Below the pieces are notes generated by a model. It saw nothing but the letters and a program-made list of their open reading frames with translations. It was not told where the DNA came from and did not search any database. Source: an uncultured Crocinitomix sp. (GTDB lineage Bacteria; Bacteroidota; Bacteroidia; Flavobacteriales_D; Crocinitomicaceae). Taken from it: a stretch of DNA of 64,000 nucleotides. The DNA is taken from the NCBI GenBank assembly GCA_937136425.1, contig CAKZON010000024.1, forward strand, positions 37,282 to 101,281, given 5' to 3'. Shown in pieces: positions 1-7,756 of this stretch (within the stretch, counting starts at the first letter, position 1; every line of letters starts with the position of its first letter). Made by a program: the position numbers and the translations under genes.

Positions 1-1
1 A

Positions 2-685
2 GACTTTTATAAAAAATTCGAAATGGATGTTCATTACGTTGGACACCCTTTGGTAGATGCAATTCAAAACTTTAAAGAAACAGCTGTTTCGAATGCTGAT
101 TTTCAGTCTGAATTTGAATTGAATGGAAATCAAATAATGGCTTTATTACCTGGAAGTAGATTGCAAGAAATAAAAACAAAACTTCCTATAATGCTTCAAG
201 CTGCTAAAGCTTATAAGAACATGGAAATTTTAATTGGTGGGGCACCTAACATACCAGAAAAATTCTATTTGGATTTGGCCAAAAACATTCCTATTAAAGT
301 AATTCCAAATCGAACCTATGATTTATTAAACCAAGCCCATTTAGCTATGGTAACTTCTGGTACTGCAACACTTGAAACCGCATTGTTTAAAGTTCCACAA
401 GTGGTGTGCTATAAAGGAAATCCTATCTCTGTAAGCATTGCTCGTAAACTAATTAAAGTAGATTATATCTCATTAGTTAACTTAATTATGGGAAAAGAGG
501 TTGTGAAAGAATTGATTCAAAAAGATCTAACTGCCGAAAACATCAACTCCATACTATTGCCAATGCAGGATGCAGAAAATGAAGCTCGCAAAAAACTGCT
601 TTCAGCCTATGATGAGCTCGAAAAATTGCTTGGTGGTGGTGGTGCATCTGATAAAACTGCATCATTATTGGTAGAGAATACATAA
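2..685 (+). CDS. lpxB: Lipid-A-disaccharide synthase, C-terminal part (cut by window edge)
   Basis: LpxB condenses UDP-2,3-diacylglucosamine with lipid X to form the disaccharide core of lipid A at the inner face of the cytoplasmic membrane. About 227 C-terminal residues are visible. The frame is open back to base 2, so the gene starts upstream and the first in-frame ATG (23) is internal. Family signatures seen are VHYVGHPLVDA, ALLPGSRLQEI and the nucleotide-sugar site region SGTATLETAL followed by VPQVVCYKG. The C-terminal GGGG stretch is probably a disordered tail. The next gene begins 1 nt after the stop, which suggests cotranscription. The identification is secure for the part seen. Confidence 0.93.
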   Translation, partial: DFYKKFEMDVHYVGHPLVDAIQNFKETAVSNADFQSEFELNGNQIMALLPGSRLQEIKTKLPIMLQAAKAYKNMEILIGGAPNIPEKFYLDLAKNIPIKVIPNRTYDLLNQAHLAMVTSGTATLETALFKVPQVVCYKGNPISVSIARKLIKVDYISLVNLIMGKEVVKELIQKDLTAENINSILLPMQDAENEARKKLLSAYDELEKLLGGGGASDKTASLLVENT

Positions 686-686
686 T

Positions 687-1874
687 ATGAAAATTCTAAC
701 CTATATCTTACTTGTATTCTTTTCATTTAAAGGAATTGCACAAGAATTGGATATTGGTATAATGCGTGATTACACATTAGGCACAGTAGAAATTTCATAT
801 CTCGAAGGAAATTATGAAGTAATTGGAGATACCAACGCTATCACAAATATTGAAAAAGGACAATCCATTCGTTTGAAACGAAGTGGTGAAAAAATTAAGG
901 TGGTTAAAAATGATAAAACGATTGGTTTTTATGATAGCTTAACCGTTCGGTCTTACACAGAAGATAATAGTCTTAAAATTCAATGTTTAGCACCTTCCTC
1001 AAAAAAAACAAGACGATACAAGGATGATTTTATTTTAACTCCAGAAGGAGAAAACGCTATGCGCGTAATCAACCGTGTTGAAATGAAAAACTACTTAGGT
1101 GGCGTAATTGAAAGTGAAGGCGGCGGCGGTCGACATTTAGAATATTATAAGGTACAAGCTATTTTGAGCAGAACCTATGTCTTAGGCCATTTAAAAAAAC
1201 ACAGAAAAGAAGGTTTTCAATTATGTGATCGTGTGCATTGTCAAGCATATCATAATATGCTAATATATACGCCCAGAATTGCAGAAGCCGTGGAAGCTAC
1301 ACGCGGAGTAGTTATGCTCAACAAATCGCTAAAATTGGCACAAGGTTTCTTTTTTGCAAACTGCGGTGGCCAAACAAGTGAAGCAGACTTTGTTTGGAAC
1401 GAATCTGTTTCACACTGTAAAAGCATTGTAGATACTTTTTGCATTAAATCAAGGCAAGCCAATTGGACCAAAGAAATTAATGCCAATGATTGGAAAAATT
1501 ATTTAGTAAGTCATTTTGGATATCCTGTTGACGATCCTGTTTTAGGTCCTTTAATGTATAATTTTTCACAACCATCTAGAAAAGCATTCTATCAATATCC
1601 GCAGTTAGGAATTCCTTTAAGAGATATTAGAATTAAGTTTCGTTTAAAATCTACTTGGTTTTCATGCAAAAAAGTAGGAGACAAAGTAATTCTTACAGGA
1701 AAAGGTTTTGGACATGGTGTTGGCGTTTGTCAAGAAGGCGCAATGGGAATGGCTAGGAATGGATTCACAGCTGACCAAATTTTAAACTTCTACTTTACTG
1801 ATATTCATTTGATGAATTATTTTAACTGGAGTTTTTACAAGCAGAAAGAAGTCGAAGAAGAACCTAGCTTTTAG
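687..1874 (+). CDS. SpoIID/LytB-domain protein, exported
   Basis: A 395-residue protein with an N-terminal signal peptide (about residues 1-18, ending GIAQ). The SpoIID/LytB domain spans roughly residues 130-380. SpoIID-type enzymes are lytic transglycosylases acting on denuded glycan strands of peptidoglycan. Motifs seen are GGVIESEGGG, with the Glu expected to be catalytic, then QAILSRTYVL, FFFANCGGQTSEA and, near the end, GKGFGHGVGVCQEGAMGMA. Several cysteines (in CDRVHC, ANCGG and VCQEG) could form disulfides in the periplasm. It lies 1 nt downstream of lpxB, so both probably serve the cell envelope. The family call is firm; the substrate here is inferred. Confidence 0.85.
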   Translation: MKILTYILLVFFSFKGIAQELDIGIMRDYTLGTVEISYLEGNYEVIGDTNAITNIEKGQSIRLKRSGEKIKVVKNDKTIGFYDSLTVRSYTEDNSLKIQCLAPSSKKTRRYKDDFILTPEGENAMRVINRVEMKNYLGGVIESEGGGGRHLEYYKVQAILSRTYVLGHLKKHRKEGFQLCDRVHCQAYHNMLIYTPRIAEAVEATRGVVMLNKSLKLAQGFFFANCGGQTSEADFVWNESVSHCKSIVDTFCIKSRQANWTKEINANDWKNYLVSHFGYPVDDPVLGPLMYNFSQPSRKAFYQYPQLGIPLRDIRIKFRLKSTWFSCKKVGDKVILTGKGFGHGVGVCQEGAMGMARNGFTADQILNFYFTDIHLMNYFNWSFYKQKEVEEEPSF

Positions 1875-2027
1875 ATGAAAAAAATTACGATTATAAATAT
1901 TACTCCTAAAATTTTTAATCGCCAAAATGCAGAACCTGTTGACTCACTCTCCTTCTTTAAAGAGCCTCATTATTATTTAGAAACATCTGACCACATAAAA
2001 CTAAACAAGCGCACTTTCTTTTATTGA
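1875..2027 (+). CDS. Possible 50-residue small protein after the SpoIID gene
   Basis: An ATG follows the SpoIID stop codon directly (TAG-ATG) and opens a 50-codon frame. The predicted product begins MKKITIINITPKIF, is basic at the start, and has no membrane segment or known motif. Its last 27 bases overlap the 3' end of acs on the other strand. Translational coupling would be possible, but the length, lack of a recognisable family and antisense overlap make a chance frame just as likely. Confidence 0.2.
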   Translation: MKKITIINITPKIFNRQNAEPVDSLSFFKEPHYYLETSDHIKLNKRTFFY

Positions 2028-3911
2028 TTCAACAACTTCCGGATTCAAAAGTGTTGAAATATCACCCAAATTATCCATTTCACCACAGGCAATTTTTCTC
2101 AAAATTCGGCGCATTATTTTACCAGACCTCGTTTTAGGTAATCCATTAGTGAACTGAATTTTATCTAGCTTTGCTATTGGACCAATCAGCTTTGCAATAA
2201 GAGCATTAATTTCAGTTTTCAGCTCTTCCTCACTCATGTCTCCAACAGTATCTTTTAAAGTAACATAACCGTAAAGAGCACTTCCTTTAATCTCATGCGG
2301 ATAACCTACAATTGCAGATTCAGCAACAAATAGATGCTCATTAATTGCATCCTCAATTGGTGCTGTACCTAAATTATGTCCTGAAACGATAATGACATCA
2401 TCTACTCGTCCAGTAATCCGATATAAGCCATCTTCATCTCTCAACGCTCCATCTCCAGTAAAATAAGTTCCAGGAAAAGCTGAAAAATAAGTTTCACGAT
2501 AGCGATTATGATTCCCCCATATTGTTCGCGCCATTGACGGCCATGGATGCTTAATGCACAACCTTCCCTCCTGATTATTACCATTTAGCTCTACTCCGTT
2601 TTCATCAAACAAGGCAGGTTGTATTCCAGGCAATGGTAAAGTCGCGTAAGTTGGTTTCGTTTTAGTAGCGTTAGGTATTGGAGATATTAAAATTCCACCC
2701 GTTTCTGTTTGCCACCATGTATCCACAATTGGGCAGTTTTGCTTTCCTATGTACTCATCATACCAATGCCAAGCTTCTTCATTAATTGGCTCTCCAACAG
2801 TCCCTAATACTTTTAACGAGGATAAATCGTGACCTGAAACATTACTCAAACTTTCCTTTGCTAAAGCTCTAATTGCAGTTGGGGCGGTATAAAATTGATT
2901 GACTTTATGCTTCTCAACAATTTGCCAAAACCTTCCGCAATCAGGGTAACTTGGCGTTCCTTCAAACATAACAGTTGTTGCACCATTCGCAAGAGGACCA
3001 TAAACGATATAGCTATGCCCAGTAATCCATCCAATATCTGCAGTGCACCAATACACATCTTCTTCTTGATATTGAAATACATTACTAAATGTATAGGCTG
3101 TATAAACCATATAACCCGCAGTGGTATGAACCATTCCCTTAGGCATGCCTGTTGACCCTGATGTATACAAAATAAATAAAGGGTCTTCTGCATCCATTAC
3201 TTCAGGCGGACAAATGGGCGAAGCAGCATCCAATTCAGGCTGCAACCATTTATCTCGACCATCTTTCATTTGGATGTTTGATCCAATTCGTTTGGCGACC
3301 AAAACAGTTGCCACAACGGGACAATCCAGCAAGGCATCATCTACAATACTTTTTAAATCAATCGTTTTGTCTCCGCGGAAAGATCCATCAGAAGTGATCA
3401 CCATTTTACAATCACTATCATTGATTCTTGTTGCTAATGCCGTCGAAGAAAAGCCTGCAAAAACGACTGAATGAATTGCGCCTATTCGAGCACATGCCAA
3501 AACTGCAACAGCCAATTCAGGAATCATGGGTAAATAAATACAAACTCGATCTCCTTTAGCAATTCCGTTACTTTTTAAAACATTTGCAAATCGATTTACG
3601 CGGTCAGATAATTCATTATATGAAATGTGCAAAGCCTTTTCATTTGGGTCATTAGGCTCAAATAAAATAGCAGTTTTATCACCTCTTGTTTCTAAATGGC
3701 GATCAATACAATTTTCTGTAATATTCAATTTTGCACCTTCAAACCACTTAACTTCTGGCTTTTCAAAATCCCAAGAAAGGGTTTTATCCCATTTCTTTTG
3801 CCATACAAAATTTTCTGCTGCAACTGCGTCCCAAAAGGCTTTAGGATCATCTACAGATTTTTGATAAGTGCTTTTATAATTTGCAAGGCCTTTAATTTGA
3901 AAATTGCTCAT
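2001..3911 (-). CDS. acs: Acetate--CoA ligase (acetyl-CoA synthetase)
   Basis: A 636-residue cytosolic ligase converting acetate, ATP and CoA to acetyl-CoA, AMP and PPi; the length is normal for the family. An N-terminal ACS domain is followed by the AMP-binding core and a C-terminal swivelling domain. Seen are the phosphate-binding loop YTSGSTGMPKGMVH, WWQTETGG, YFTGDGALRDEDG, GRVDDVIIVSGHNLGT and the C-terminal LPKTRSGKIMRRILRK, whose Lys is the catalytic and acetylatable residue in known enzymes. Oddity: the loop reads STGMPKG where most family members have STGKPKG. It is monocistronic, with its own likely promoter at 3934-3962. Confidence 0.95.
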   Translation of the reverse strand: MSNFQIKGLANYKSTYQKSVDDPKAFWDAVAAENFVWQKKWDKTLSWDFEKPEVKWFEGAKLNITENCIDRHLETRGDKTAILFEPNDPNEKALHISYNELSDRVNRFANVLKSNGIAKGDRVCIYLPMIPELAVAVLACARIGAIHSVVFAGFSSTALATRINDSDCKMVITSDGSFRGDKTIDLKSIVDDALLDCPVVATVLVAKRIGSNIQMKDGRDKWLQPELDAASPICPPEVMDAEDPLFILYTSGSTGMPKGMVHTTAGYMVYTAYTFSNVFQYQEEDVYWCTADIGWITGHSYIVYGPLANGATTVMFEGTPSYPDCGRFWQIVEKHKVNQFYTAPTAIRALAKESLSNVSGHDLSSLKVLGTVGEPINEEAWHWYDEYIGKQNCPIVDTWWQTETGGILISPIPNATKTKPTYATLPLPGIQPALFDENGVELNGNNQEGRLCIKHPWPSMARTIWGNHNRYRETYFSAFPGTYFTGDGALRDEDGLYRITGRVDDVIIVSGHNLGTAPIEDAINEHLFVAESAIVGYPHEIKGSALYGYVTLKDTVGDMSEEELKTEINALIAKLIGPIAKLDKIQFTNGLPKTRSGKIMRRILRKIACGEMDNLGDISTLLNPEVVESIKESALV

Positions 3912-3933
3912 GGTTTTGAATATTTATGCCCTA

Positions 3934-3962
3934 TAAATATAAGCACTTGGATAATAATTCAA
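3934..3962 (-). promoter_or_regulatory. Likely promoter of acs
   Basis: On the minus strand, TTG (3960-3962) is followed after 18 nt by TATATTTA (3941-3934). This fits the Bacteroidota housekeeping pattern of TTG/TTTG, about 19 nt, then TAnnTTTG. It would place the transcript start about 15-20 nt upstream of the acs ATG. Pattern match only. Confidence 0.4.
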
Positions 3963-4057
3963 GATTTAGAATCGAATAAAATAACCTAAAGTATTGTACA
4001 CGTTTATTTCATTTAGGTATATCAAATTCAGTGACAACTGACGATCTTCTTGTTCTA

Positions 4058-4546
4058 TTAACGAATTAATGATTGAATCTTATCTTCATTAATTAAGTTC
4101 AATACATCAATAAAACTCAAACCTGAATTAGTATATTTCCCTGGATTCCCTTCTACACTCATTGCAGTCCACAATTCATCAACTCCTACTTGTTTTGAAT
4201 TGTATGAAAAATATAACATTTCGCTATCGGCGTGACATACATCTAAAACTAGGTGAAATCCATCCTTATCTGGGACAGGATAATCAAAAATATTCAATCC
4301 TTCATCCCAATCATCCACGCCATAAAAAGTAACATAAGTACCATCTTTCAATCTTAGAATAAGTACACTCATTTCACTTAAAAAATATAAATAGCTATTA
4401 ATATCGAGGAAAGGCGCCTTATTCTTTAGCTCCAATGCTTCTTTCATAAAACAAGCAGGTTTTCTATCAATATTAGAGCCTTCTACTTCAAACTTATCTA
4501 ACAGTTTTGAGAGGAGGTTTTCTACTATTTTATTCTTTTCGATCAT
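4058..4546 (-). CDS. Hypothetical cytosolic protein (162 aa)
   Basis: No family recognised. The protein is acidic and soluble, without signal peptide or membrane segments. It starts MIEKNKIVENLLSKLLDKF, a likely amphipathic helix. Later come the Trp/Asp-rich YGVDDWDEGLNIFDYPVPD and a C-terminal part ending LINEDKIQSLIR. The alternation of short hydrophobic strands suggests a small alpha/beta fold of the kind seen in SMI1/KNR4-like or immunity-type proteins, but I see no decisive motif. It is the first of a minus-strand run of small genes (4.0-6.2 kb). Confidence 0.6.
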   Translation of the reverse strand: MIEKNKIVENLLSKLLDKFEVEGSNIDRKPACFMKEALELKNKAPFLDINSYLYFLSEMSVLILRLKDGTYVTFYGVDDWDEGLNIFDYPVPDKDGFHLVLDVCHADSEMLYFSYNSKQVGVDELWTAMSVEGNPGKYTNSGLSFIDVLNLINEDKIQSLIR

Positions 4547-4624
4547 TCAATTATATCCTATAAGTTTAGACTCAATTAACATTTAAATATAAGACAAACT
4601 ATTCATCAGAAATGACAAAGACGA

Positions 4625-4930
4625 TTATTCTATTAGAAATCGACCATTAATTGTACTAGCAGCGTTGTTCGCACCTGTAGTTAGCTGAAACATGTACTGC
4701 CCGCTATTTAAATGAGACAAATTAATCATTAACGAATTATCTTGAACATTCACCTCTTGATACACTACTTGTCTTGTTAAGTCAAAAATCAGAACTTCAT
4801 GTATTCGTTCACTATTCTGCTCCAATTTAAAGTTAATATTGATTTTCGAAGGAATTGGATACAAATAACACTTCTCTTTTAATAAAAGATGACGGTAAAT
4901 TAATATTTCTAGTTCTTTATGGAAATTAAT
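4625..4930 (-). pseudogene. Relic of a T9SS cargo gene: orphan C-terminal sorting domain
   Basis: The frame is open from a TAA at 4931-4933 to a stop at 4625. It encodes a typical type A T9SS sorting domain: YPIPSKININFKL in place of the usual YPNP start, then EVLIFDLTRQVVYQE, the GQYMFQL strand and a final GRFLIE. There is no ATG, signal peptide or passenger domain; the only possible start near the domain is TTG at 4864. A sorting domain without signal and cargo cannot work alone in the known T9SS, so this is best read as the 3' remnant of a lost secreted-protein gene. Its upstream end overlaps the neighbouring sigma-like gene by 22 nt. Confidence 0.6.
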
Positions 4931-5241
4931 TTATGCTTTTCAATATCCCAAATTATACCCCAACTCTTAACATATTCAGCAATTGGGCGTAAACCAACTT
5001 CAGCACGCCGTTCATCTACACATTCGGGGTTCTCAATTGGTTCCACAAAATAAGTTTCAGATTCCTTATTATATCCGATTTGACTCCATGAATTGTATGC
5101 ACGCGTAATAGATTCATTCATCAAGTCCTCTTGATCCATAATAAAAGAAGATCTTGCTTGACAAAACAATTCGAACCTTGCATGAATTGGCTCATAAGCC
5201 TTCATAAATTCGTTTTGTTTTATACGGTCACTTTTCTTCAT
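4909..5241 (-). CDS. Small protein with a sigma-70 region-2-like N-terminus
   Basis: A 110-residue protein. Residues about 10-55 (AYEPIHARFELFCQAR, then DQEDLMNESITRAYNSW) resemble the start of region 2 of ECF-type sigma factors, which binds core polymerase and the -10 element. After residue 55 the similarity ends. The tail (NPECVDERRAEVGLRPIAEY...IIWDIEKHKLI) shows no region 4 helix-turn-helix, so it cannot act as a normal sigma factor. It could be a truncated sigma gene, a fusion, or an unrelated protein. It follows the terminator of ssb and is flanked downstream by a T9SS relic, a setting that suggests gene decay. Confidence 0.45.
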   Translation of the reverse strand: MKKSDRIKQNEFMKAYEPIHARFELFCQARSSFIMDQEDLMNESITRAYNSWSQIGYNKESETYFVEPIENPECVDERRAEVGLRPIAEYVKSWGIIWDIEKHKLISIKN

Positions 5242-5329
5242 AAATCAATATCCTTATTAAGTAAGTAACATATGTTCAAAAAAACTAACATAAACCCCGT
5301 GTTTTTTTGAATTTTATCTACACATCAAA

Positions 5330-5362
5330 AAAGCGACCCTAACCAAAAGTTAAAGTCGCTTT
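5330..5362 (-). terminator. Intrinsic terminator downstream of the first ssb
   Basis: Inverted repeat AAAGCGAC (5330-5337) / GTCGCTTT (5355-5362). Read on the minus strand it is followed by a T tract. It sits 25 nt past the stop of the ssb at 5387. Confidence 0.75.
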
Positions 5363-5386
5363 AAACCTAAAAGGTTCCGTCAACCC

Positions 5387-5728
5387 CTATCCGGCCTTTT
5401 TTGGGTTTATTAATAATATTTCGTTCACTTGTATTTCTGTTACTCGGCGATTCGAACCTCCGTTATCCTGATAAATTCGATTAACCAATTTTCCGTCCAC
5501 GGCTAAAAGCTGCCCCTTTTTGACAAACTTTTCAATCAACTCGGCTTTCTTACCCCAAGCCACGATCTGGTGCCATTGTGTCAATGTCTTTTTTCCGTTT
5601 ACTTCTTTTATTGTTTCATTGGTCGCTAACGAGAATTTAGCTAGTTTTACACCGTTTTCAAATGTTCTGATAGTTGGATTAATCCCTGTTCTTCCGATTA
5701 AATTGACTGCATTTTGTAATTTGTTCAT
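5387..5728 (-). CDS. ssb: Short single-stranded DNA-binding protein
   Basis: A 113-residue OB-fold SSB that coats single-stranded DNA in replication and repair. Seen are the opening NLIGRTGINP, KLAKFSLATNE, WHQIVAWGKKAELIEKFVKKG (strand-helix-strand of the OB fold) and EIQVNEILLI. It ends right after the OB fold (PKKAG), with no flexible linker or acidic DDDIPF-type tip. The main cellular SSB uses that tip to recruit partners, so this copy is probably an accessory or specialised SSB. A second, similar ssb lies 120 nt upstream on the same strand. Confidence 0.85.
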   Translation of the reverse strand: MNKLQNAVNLIGRTGINPTIRTFENGVKLAKFSLATNETIKEVNGKKTLTQWHQIVAWGKKAELIEKFVKKGQLLAVDGKLVNRIYQDNGGSNRRVTEIQVNEILLINPKKAG

Positions 5729-5848
5729 GATCTTGAATATTTTGATTTAATAAATAATGGTACCCTACTCTTTTAGCAGGCATTTCGTTAGTCTAAATGT
5801 TACGCACCTCACAGCAATTGATCGATACGCAACACTTAACTAACTCCT

Positions 5849-6199
5849 CTACTTCTGCCCTTCTTCTTTTCTACCTAAAAGCAAAATCTCATTAATTTGC
5901 ACTTCTGTTTTCACTCGCTTTTCTCCTTCTTTTGTCTCATATGTTCGGGTTACTAGTTTTCCTTCTATCGCAATCTCTTGTCCTTTTGTCACAAATTTTT
6001 CTATAATATCGGCCTGATTATTCCATGCAATTGCATTATGCCAGTTTACAGATTCTACTTTTTCGCCTTGTGGTGTTTTATATACTTCATTAGTTGCTAA
6101 TCTTATTTTTGCCAGTTTTTTACCATTTTCAAACGCAATGATTTCTGGAGTTTGTCCTAAGTTTCCGATTAATTGTACTTTGTTTCTTAACGTGTTCAT
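5849..6199 (-). CDS. ssb: Short single-stranded DNA-binding protein, paralog
   Basis: A 116-residue OB-fold SSB and close paralog of the 5387-5728 gene: NKVQLIGNLGQTPEI, KLAKIRLATNEVYKT, WHNAIAWNNQADIIEKFVTKG, EVQINEILLLG. It also lacks the acidic C-terminal tip, ending KEEGQK. The two genes share most OB-fold positions and order, so they likely arose by tandem duplication. The 433-nt upstream region contains a repeated GTTTGTAAA motif that may be an operator. Confidence 0.87.
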   Translation of the reverse strand: MNTLRNKVQLIGNLGQTPEIIAFENGKKLAKIRLATNEVYKTPQGEKVESVNWHNAIAWNNQADIIEKFVTKGQEIAIEGKLVTRTYETKEGEKRVKTEVQINEILLLGRKEEGQK

Positions 6200-6632
6200 A
6201 ATGTTTAATTTTTAAATGTATGTTAATGATTACTGTCGTTGTTTGTTATCGACACTGCAAAGGAATGACAAGTACAAAACTTTAATCGTATTATAAATGT
6301 TTGTAAACGAATAAAATACGTTTGAAAATATTTACAAACGTTTTTAACACTGATTATCAATGATTAACAAAAACAAAAGTTGATCTTATTTTTTTCCTTA
6401 AAATTGATAATTAATAGTTTTTGACGCAGATAATTGCAGATTATTTGAATAAAAATCATTGGTGGCATGAATAAATTTCTTCTATTAAACCGAATGATCA
6501 ATAATTAGAAAATGACTTTTCAATCAGCAAATCTTCTCACAGATCTTGAGACAGAAATCTATTTTCATTAAATTCGAATGCGATACCATTAAAGATTCAA
6601 AAAACAAGCCATTGTTAAATCAAAATAAAATT
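6200..6632. other. 433-nt intergenic region between ssb and VOC gene
   Basis: AT-rich divergent region. It holds three copies of a GTTTGTAAA-like motif near the ssb side (6298-6340), a 25-nt stretch at 6344-6368 that also occurs at 15390-15414, and no clear gene. A 19-codon frame at 6512-6571 looks like chance. The promoters of both flanking genes must lie here, but I could not fix them with confidence. Confidence 0.6.
6298..6340. promoter_or_regulatory. Operator-like repeated motif upstream of ssb
   Basis: GTTTGTAAA (6299-6307) and its inverse TTTACAAAC (6331-6339) form a perfect 9-bp inverted repeat about 32 bp apart. A third, imperfect copy, CGTTTGAAAA (about 6319-6328), lies between them. 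The array is about 100 nt upstream of the ssb start at 6199. This is consistent with a regulator binding two or three half-sites; no factor is known. Confidence 0.35.
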
Positions 6633-7313
6633 ATGAAAACAATAATTCAAACACCCACACCTAATTATGACCTGAGTTGTAATTTTTATAAAAAAATTGG
6701 TTACGCTATTGACAAAGTAGAAGGGAAAACATTTGTTCATTCAAAAGGAATAACAATAGAATTGAACGAAGATAGATATAGTCGTGCCGGTTTAAAATGT
6801 TTTGGAAATAATTGGGCACAATTTTTAATTGATTGTGGATTAATGTCTAATGCAACAAAAACACCAAACGGATTTTTAATTACATCTCCATCTGGCTGTC
6901 CTGTGTACTTAGAGGATATGGCAGATCAAATTCCACAAAGTGAACAAACGCCGTTGATTGGCAATTTTGCAGGTTTTTCTCTGGAAACAAATCAAATTGA
7001 AGAATCTAGTCAGTTTTGGGCACTTTTTGGGTATAAACAAACTATGGGTAATATCGATCAAGGTTGGCTTGCGCTTTCAAATGATGAAGGTTTCTCTATA
7101 AGTTTAATGAAATATCAATGTTGTCCACATATATTTTTGAACCCATCACTTTCATATTTTAATGGAACTGATAATCTGTCCATTATCAAACAGGTAAAAG
7201 AGGCTGACATAGCAATTACAGAAGAGATTACGCATTTCAACCCTGATGGCATTGTAGACAATATTATTATACAAGATCCTGCTGGTTTAGGCTTTTTTAT
7301 ATTTAGTGATTGA
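6633..7313 (+). CDS. VOC/glyoxalase-superfamily protein
   Basis: 226 residues from the ATG at 6633. The frame extends upstream to 6546, but the VOC fold begins at MKTIIQTPTPNYDLSCNFY, so the later start is chosen. Two vicinal-oxygen-chelate modules are visible: FYKKIGYAIDKVEGKTFVHS near the start and a second from about residue 110 (FAGFSLETNQIEESSQFWAL). The final strand (IQDPAGLGFFIF) is the usual VOC end. VOC proteins bind metal or small molecules; the usual His/Glu metal ligands are not obvious here, so a lyase or resistance role cannot be assigned. Confidence 0.7.
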   Translation: MKTIIQTPTPNYDLSCNFYKKIGYAIDKVEGKTFVHSKGITIELNEDRYSRAGLKCFGNNWAQFLIDCGLMSNATKTPNGFLITSPSGCPVYLEDMADQIPQSEQTPLIGNFAGFSLETNQIEESSQFWALFGYKQTMGNIDQGWLALSNDEGFSISLMKYQCCPHIFLNPSLSYFNGTDNLSIIKQVKEADIAITEEITHFNPDGIVDNIIIQDPAGLGFFIFSD

Positions 7314-7420
7314 TGCTATTTATGACATAAAATCAACAACAACAATGAAATATAATTGCTAAAAAGTCAGTACGTCATTTATTAATAGTACATTTACGCT
7401 TTAATATTATTTTTATTACA

Positions 7421-7612
7421 ATGAAAAACGGAACAGTAAAATTCTTCAATGAATCAAAAGGATTTGGATTTATCACAGACGACGCGGACAATCAAGAGTA
7501 CTTTGTACACGTAACTGGATTGATCGACGAAATCAACGAAGGCGACAAAGTTGAATTCGATTTAAAAGATGGTAGAAAAGGACTAAACGCAGTAGACGTT
7601 AAAGTAATTTAA
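7421..7612 (+). CDS. Cold-shock domain protein
   Basis: A 63-residue CspA-type RNA chaperone. Both RNA-binding motifs are present: RNP1 KGFGFIT (about residues 13-19) and RNP2 YFVHV (about 27-31), within the five-strand OB fold beginning NGTVKFFNESKG. It is monocistronic, with a strong terminator 24 nt after the stop. Codon use is rich in frequent codons (GAC, AAC), unlike many neighbours, consistent with high expression. Confidence 0.95.
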   Translation: MKNGTVKFFNESKGFGFITDDADNQEYFVHVTGLIDEINEGDKVEFDLKDGRKGLNAVDVKVI

Positions 7613-7636
7613 TCAATACTAGCAATCTTATTAGAA

Positions 7637-7668
7637 AGCCTTAACTTAAATGTTAAGGCTTTTTTTTT
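7637..7668 (+). terminator. Intrinsic terminator of the cold-shock gene
   Basis: Perfect 9-bp stem AGCCTTAAC (7637-7645) / GTTAAGGCT (7652-7660), 6-nt loop, followed by a run of T to 7668. Confidence 0.92.
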
Positions 7669-7711
7669 GCCCTTTTTCTCGATTCTAAGAATTGAATTAT
7701 AATAGGGGAAA

Positions 7712-7745
7712 TGGTTTCTATACTCGAAAGTATAATAGTAAACCA
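7712..7745 (+). promoter_or_regulatory. 5'-leader hairpin before the secreted glycosidase-like gene
   Basis: An outer stem TGGTTT (7712-7717) / AAACCA (7740-7745) encloses an inner stem TATACT (7719-7724) / AGTATA (7729-7734) with a CGAA loop. The structure ends 11 nt before the ATG at 7757, so it could affect translation initiation. Seen in sequence; function inferred. Confidence 0.4.
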
Positions 7746-7756
7746 ATCGACCAATT

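Noticed and set aside
4058..6199. The small-gene patch as a mobile element or defence island
   Set aside because: No integrase, transposase, terminal repeats, nuclease or attachment site was found; short SSBs alone are not enough.
6512..6571. 19-codon frame before the VOC gene
   Set aside because: Too short, no supporting signal, and the product matches nothing recognisable.
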